Source of the DNA: Segatella baroniae B14
Lineage (GTDB): Bacteria > Bacteroidota > Bacteroidia > Bacteroidales > Bacteroidaceae
Direction of reading: 5' to 3'
Assembly: GCF_022024235.1 (NCBI RefSeq)
Contig: NZ_CP091799.1
Coordinates: 1,094,001-1,158,000 of the forward strand
Length of the DNA: 64,000 nucleotides
The notes under the pieces: generated by a model
What the model was told of the DNA's origin: nothing
The model's database searches: none
What the model saw: the letters and a program-made list of their open reading frames with translations, nothing else
Part shown: one piece after another, positions 62,245-64,000 of the stretch
How positions within the stretch are numbered: the stretch's first letter is position 1
Layout: every line of letters begins with the position of its first letter
Made by a program: the position numbers and the translations under genes

Positions 62245-64000
62245 ATGAAAGTATTAAAATTTGGCGGAACCTCAGTTGGATCCGTAGACAGTATTCTGAG
62301 TTTAAAGAATATTGTAGAAGCTGAAGCGAAAAAGCAATCAGTAGTAGTTGTTGTTAGTGCACTTGGTGGAATTACTGACCAATTGCTTTCTACATCACAA
62401 TTAGCACTAAAACACAACGATCGTTGGAAAGATCAATTTGATGCCATGGTAGACCGTCATCATAAGATGATCGACACCATTATTACTGATACCAAAAAAC
62501 GCGAAAATCTGTTTAACACAGTTGATCAGCTCTTTGAACAATTGAAGAGTATCTATTATGGTGTTTATCTGATACACGATTTAAGCCCTAAAACACAGAA
62601 TGCCATTGTCAGCTATGGAGAACGTCTTTCTAGTAACATCGTAGCCAGTCTAATCAAAGGTGCTAAATGGTTTGATTCTCGTAATTTCATCAAAACGGAA
62701 TGGAAGAATCACAAAAACATGTTAGATAGCGAACTGACGAACAAGTTAGTAAAAGATACATTTGAAGATCTTCCACGTATATCACTCGTTCCAGGATTTA
62801 TTTCACGAGACAGAGATACTGATGAAATCACCAATTTAGGAAGAGGTGGCAGTGACTACACTGCAGCTATTATTGCAGCAGCTCTTGATGCTGAAGTTCT
62901 TGAAATATGGACAGATGTAGACGGCTTCATGACAGCTGACCCACGCATCATAAAAAACGCATATACAATTCCTGAGCTCAGTTATATAGAAGCAATGGAG
63001 CTTTGCAACTTTGGAGCTAAAGTCGTATATCCCCCAACGATATATCCTGTATGTGTGAAAAATATTCCTATCAGAATAAAGAACACATTCAACCCAGATA
63101 ATCCAGGAACCATTATTTTAAATCATATCCAAGAAGATGATAAACTGATAAAAGGTATATCTTCTATAAATGGTGTAGCATTAATCACTGTTACCGGTTT
63201 GTCTATGGTTGGTGTCATAGGTGTCAATAGACGAATATTTACAGCTCTCACCAAAGAAGGAATATCTGTATTCCTAGTGAGCCAAGCTTCTTCTGAGAAT
63301 TCTACTTCTGTAGGCGTAAAAGAAGAAGATGCTGATGCTGCAGTAGCAGTTCTTGACCATGAATTTGCTGCAGAAATAGAAGATGGCGCCATGTTCCCTA
63401 TGCACGCAGAAAAAGGCCTTGCTACTGTAGCTATTGTCGGCGAAAAAATGAAACACACAGCAGGTATTGCAGGTAAACTCTTTGGCACCCTAGGCAGGAG
63501 TGGTATTAGTGTTATTGCTTGTGCCCAAGGTGCATCTGAAACGAATATTTCATTTGTTGTCAAGTCCGACGTTCTACGCAAAAGCTTGAACGTTCTCCAT
63601 GATAGTTTTTTCCTTTCAGATTACAAAGTACTCAACCTATTTATCTGTGGCGTTGGTACAGTAGGAGGAAAACTAATAGAACAGATAAAAAAACAATACG
63701 AGGAACTAAAAGAGCGAAGTCGTCTAAAATTGAATGTTGTAGGTATTGCTTCATCACATAATGCAATTTACAATAGAGATGGTCTAAATTTGGATAACTT
63801 TAAGGCAGAACTCAAAAAGAGTGAAACGAGTTCACCGGAAAAACTTCGAGACCACATTATCGCCATGAATATTTTCAATTCGGTATTTGTAGATTGCACA
63901 GCATCTAAAGACGTGGCCGCTCTTTATCAAAGCCTCTTAGATCACAATGTGTCTGTAGTAGCAGCAAATAAAATTGCAGCATCTAGTGATTACACTAGCT
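62245..64000 (+). CDS. thrA: Bifunctional aspartokinase/homoserine dehydrogenase, partial
   Basis: This phosphorylates aspartate (kinase half) and reduces aspartate semialdehyde to homoserine (dehydrogenase half), feeding threonine, methionine and isoleucine. The kinase starts MKVLKFGGTSVGS; ATP-binding GRGGSDYTA is at about residue 210. ACT regulatory domains follow at about 310-460 (GLSMVGVIGVNRRIF, ATVAIVGEKMKHTAGIAGKLF in pieces). The dehydrogenase begins near residue 470 with GVGTVGG. The frame is open to the window end, so the C-terminal about 230 residues are not seen. It is preceded by a regulated-looking leader. Confidence 0.95.
   Translation, partial: MKVLKFGGTSVGSVDSILSLKNIVEAEAKKQSVVVVVSALGGITDQLLSTSQLALKHNDRWKDQFDAMVDRHHKMIDTIITDTKKRENLFNTVDQLFEQLKSIYYGVYLIHDLSPKTQNAIVSYGERLSSNIVASLIKGAKWFDSRNFIKTEWKNHKNMLDSELTNKLVKDTFEDLPRISLVPGFISRDRDTDEITNLGRGGSDYTAAIIAAALDAEVLEIWTDVDGFMTADPRIIKNAYTIPELSYIEAMELCNFGAKVVYPPTIYPVCVKNIPIRIKNTFNPDNPGTIILNHIQEDDKLIKGISSINGVALITVTGLSMVGVIGVNRRIFTALTKEGISVFLVSQASSENSTSVGVKEEDADAAVAVLDHEFAAEIEDGAMFPMHAEKGLATVAIVGEKMKHTAGIAGKLFGTLGRSGISVIACAQGASETNISFVVKSDVLRKSLNVLHDSFFLSDYKVLNLFICGVGTVGGKLIEQIKKQYEELKERSRLKLNVVGIASSHNAIYNRDGLNLDNFKAELKKSETSSPEKLRDHIIAMNIFNSVFVDCTASKDVAALYQSLLDHNVSVVAANKIAASSDYTS

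Noticed and set aside
1..64000. CRISPR array, prophage, tRNA or rRNA genes
   Set aside because: I saw no regularly spaced repeats, phage structural cluster or RNA-gene sequence; DUF4494 alone is not enough for a prophage.

Overview
The window looks like chromosome of a Bacteroidales bacterium, most likely Prevotellaceae. DNA is AT-rich (about 35-40 % GC by eye). Most promoters show the Bacteroidetes -7 box TAnnTTTG, several with a TTTG/CTTG -33 box 19-20 bp upstream, and most genes lack a Shine-Dalgarno sequence. Families largely confined to this phylum recur (DUF4835, DUF4494, DUF3127, a DUF5687-like membrane protein, golvesin-type domains). I saw no rRNA, tRNA, CRISPR array or prophage. The only mobile element is one intact ISL3-type insertion sequence (36635-37946) with 25-bp inverted repeats and an 8-bp target duplication.

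Layout. 1-4.2 kb: tilS, cyclophilin, an RlmI-like methyltransferase and a DEDDy exonuclease. 4.3-9.6 kb: operon ftsK, lolA-like, membrane protein, maf, facing a membrane-anchored GH25 muramidase. 10.9-14.6 kb: small orphan gene, a 1042-aa acyltransferase/secreted-amidase fusion and a second orphan. 14.7-18.8 kb: ygiQ, an overlapping PP2C-like gene and mltF. 18.9-22.1 kb: hisGDC without hisB. 22.2-30.2 kb: an SSB-tailed DUF3127 protein, then operon dnaN, DEDDh exonuclease, coaBC, DUF4835, recN, TPR protein. 30.3-36 kb: cupin, rpsA, and an operon of an EamA exporter with a two-gene amino-acid ABC transporter. 36-40.6 kb: gene-poor tract, the IS, two small DNA-binding-like proteins and aspS. 40.8-49.3 kb: GH88/105 hydrolase, DUF1573, EFR1 ferredoxin, M6 protease, DUF4494, YggS, aminotransferase, FtsX/LolE-like permease. 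49.4-55.9 kb: tandem acyl-CoA synthetases, a small lipoprotein, lepA, a Crp/Fnr regulator. 56-61.7 kb: pheT-yebC, a cytidylate-kinase-like protein and a COG2509-type flavoprotein. 62.2 kb to the end: thrA, cut by the window edge.

Most genes are housekeeping: translation (tilS, rpsA, aspS, pheT, lepA), replication and repair (dnaN, recN, ftsK), cell envelope (mltF, GH25, lolA, amidase fusion) and amino-acid metabolism (his, thrA, ABC uptake). Convergent genes are usually separated by long perfect hairpins acting as shared terminators.

Most worth a second look: (1) upstream of thrA, a short transcription unit with a dyad over its -33 box and a 12-codon reading frame whose tandem Cys codons form the left arm of an intrinsic terminator, with its stop codon as the loop; (2) an ABC substrate-binding/permease fusion whose binding domain reads in circularly permuted order; (3) an in-frame fusion of a cytoplasmic phospholipid-type acyltransferase to a secreted amidase/golvesin protein through an internal signal-like segment; (4) an rpsA leader with a 5-codon upstream frame inside a hairpin.
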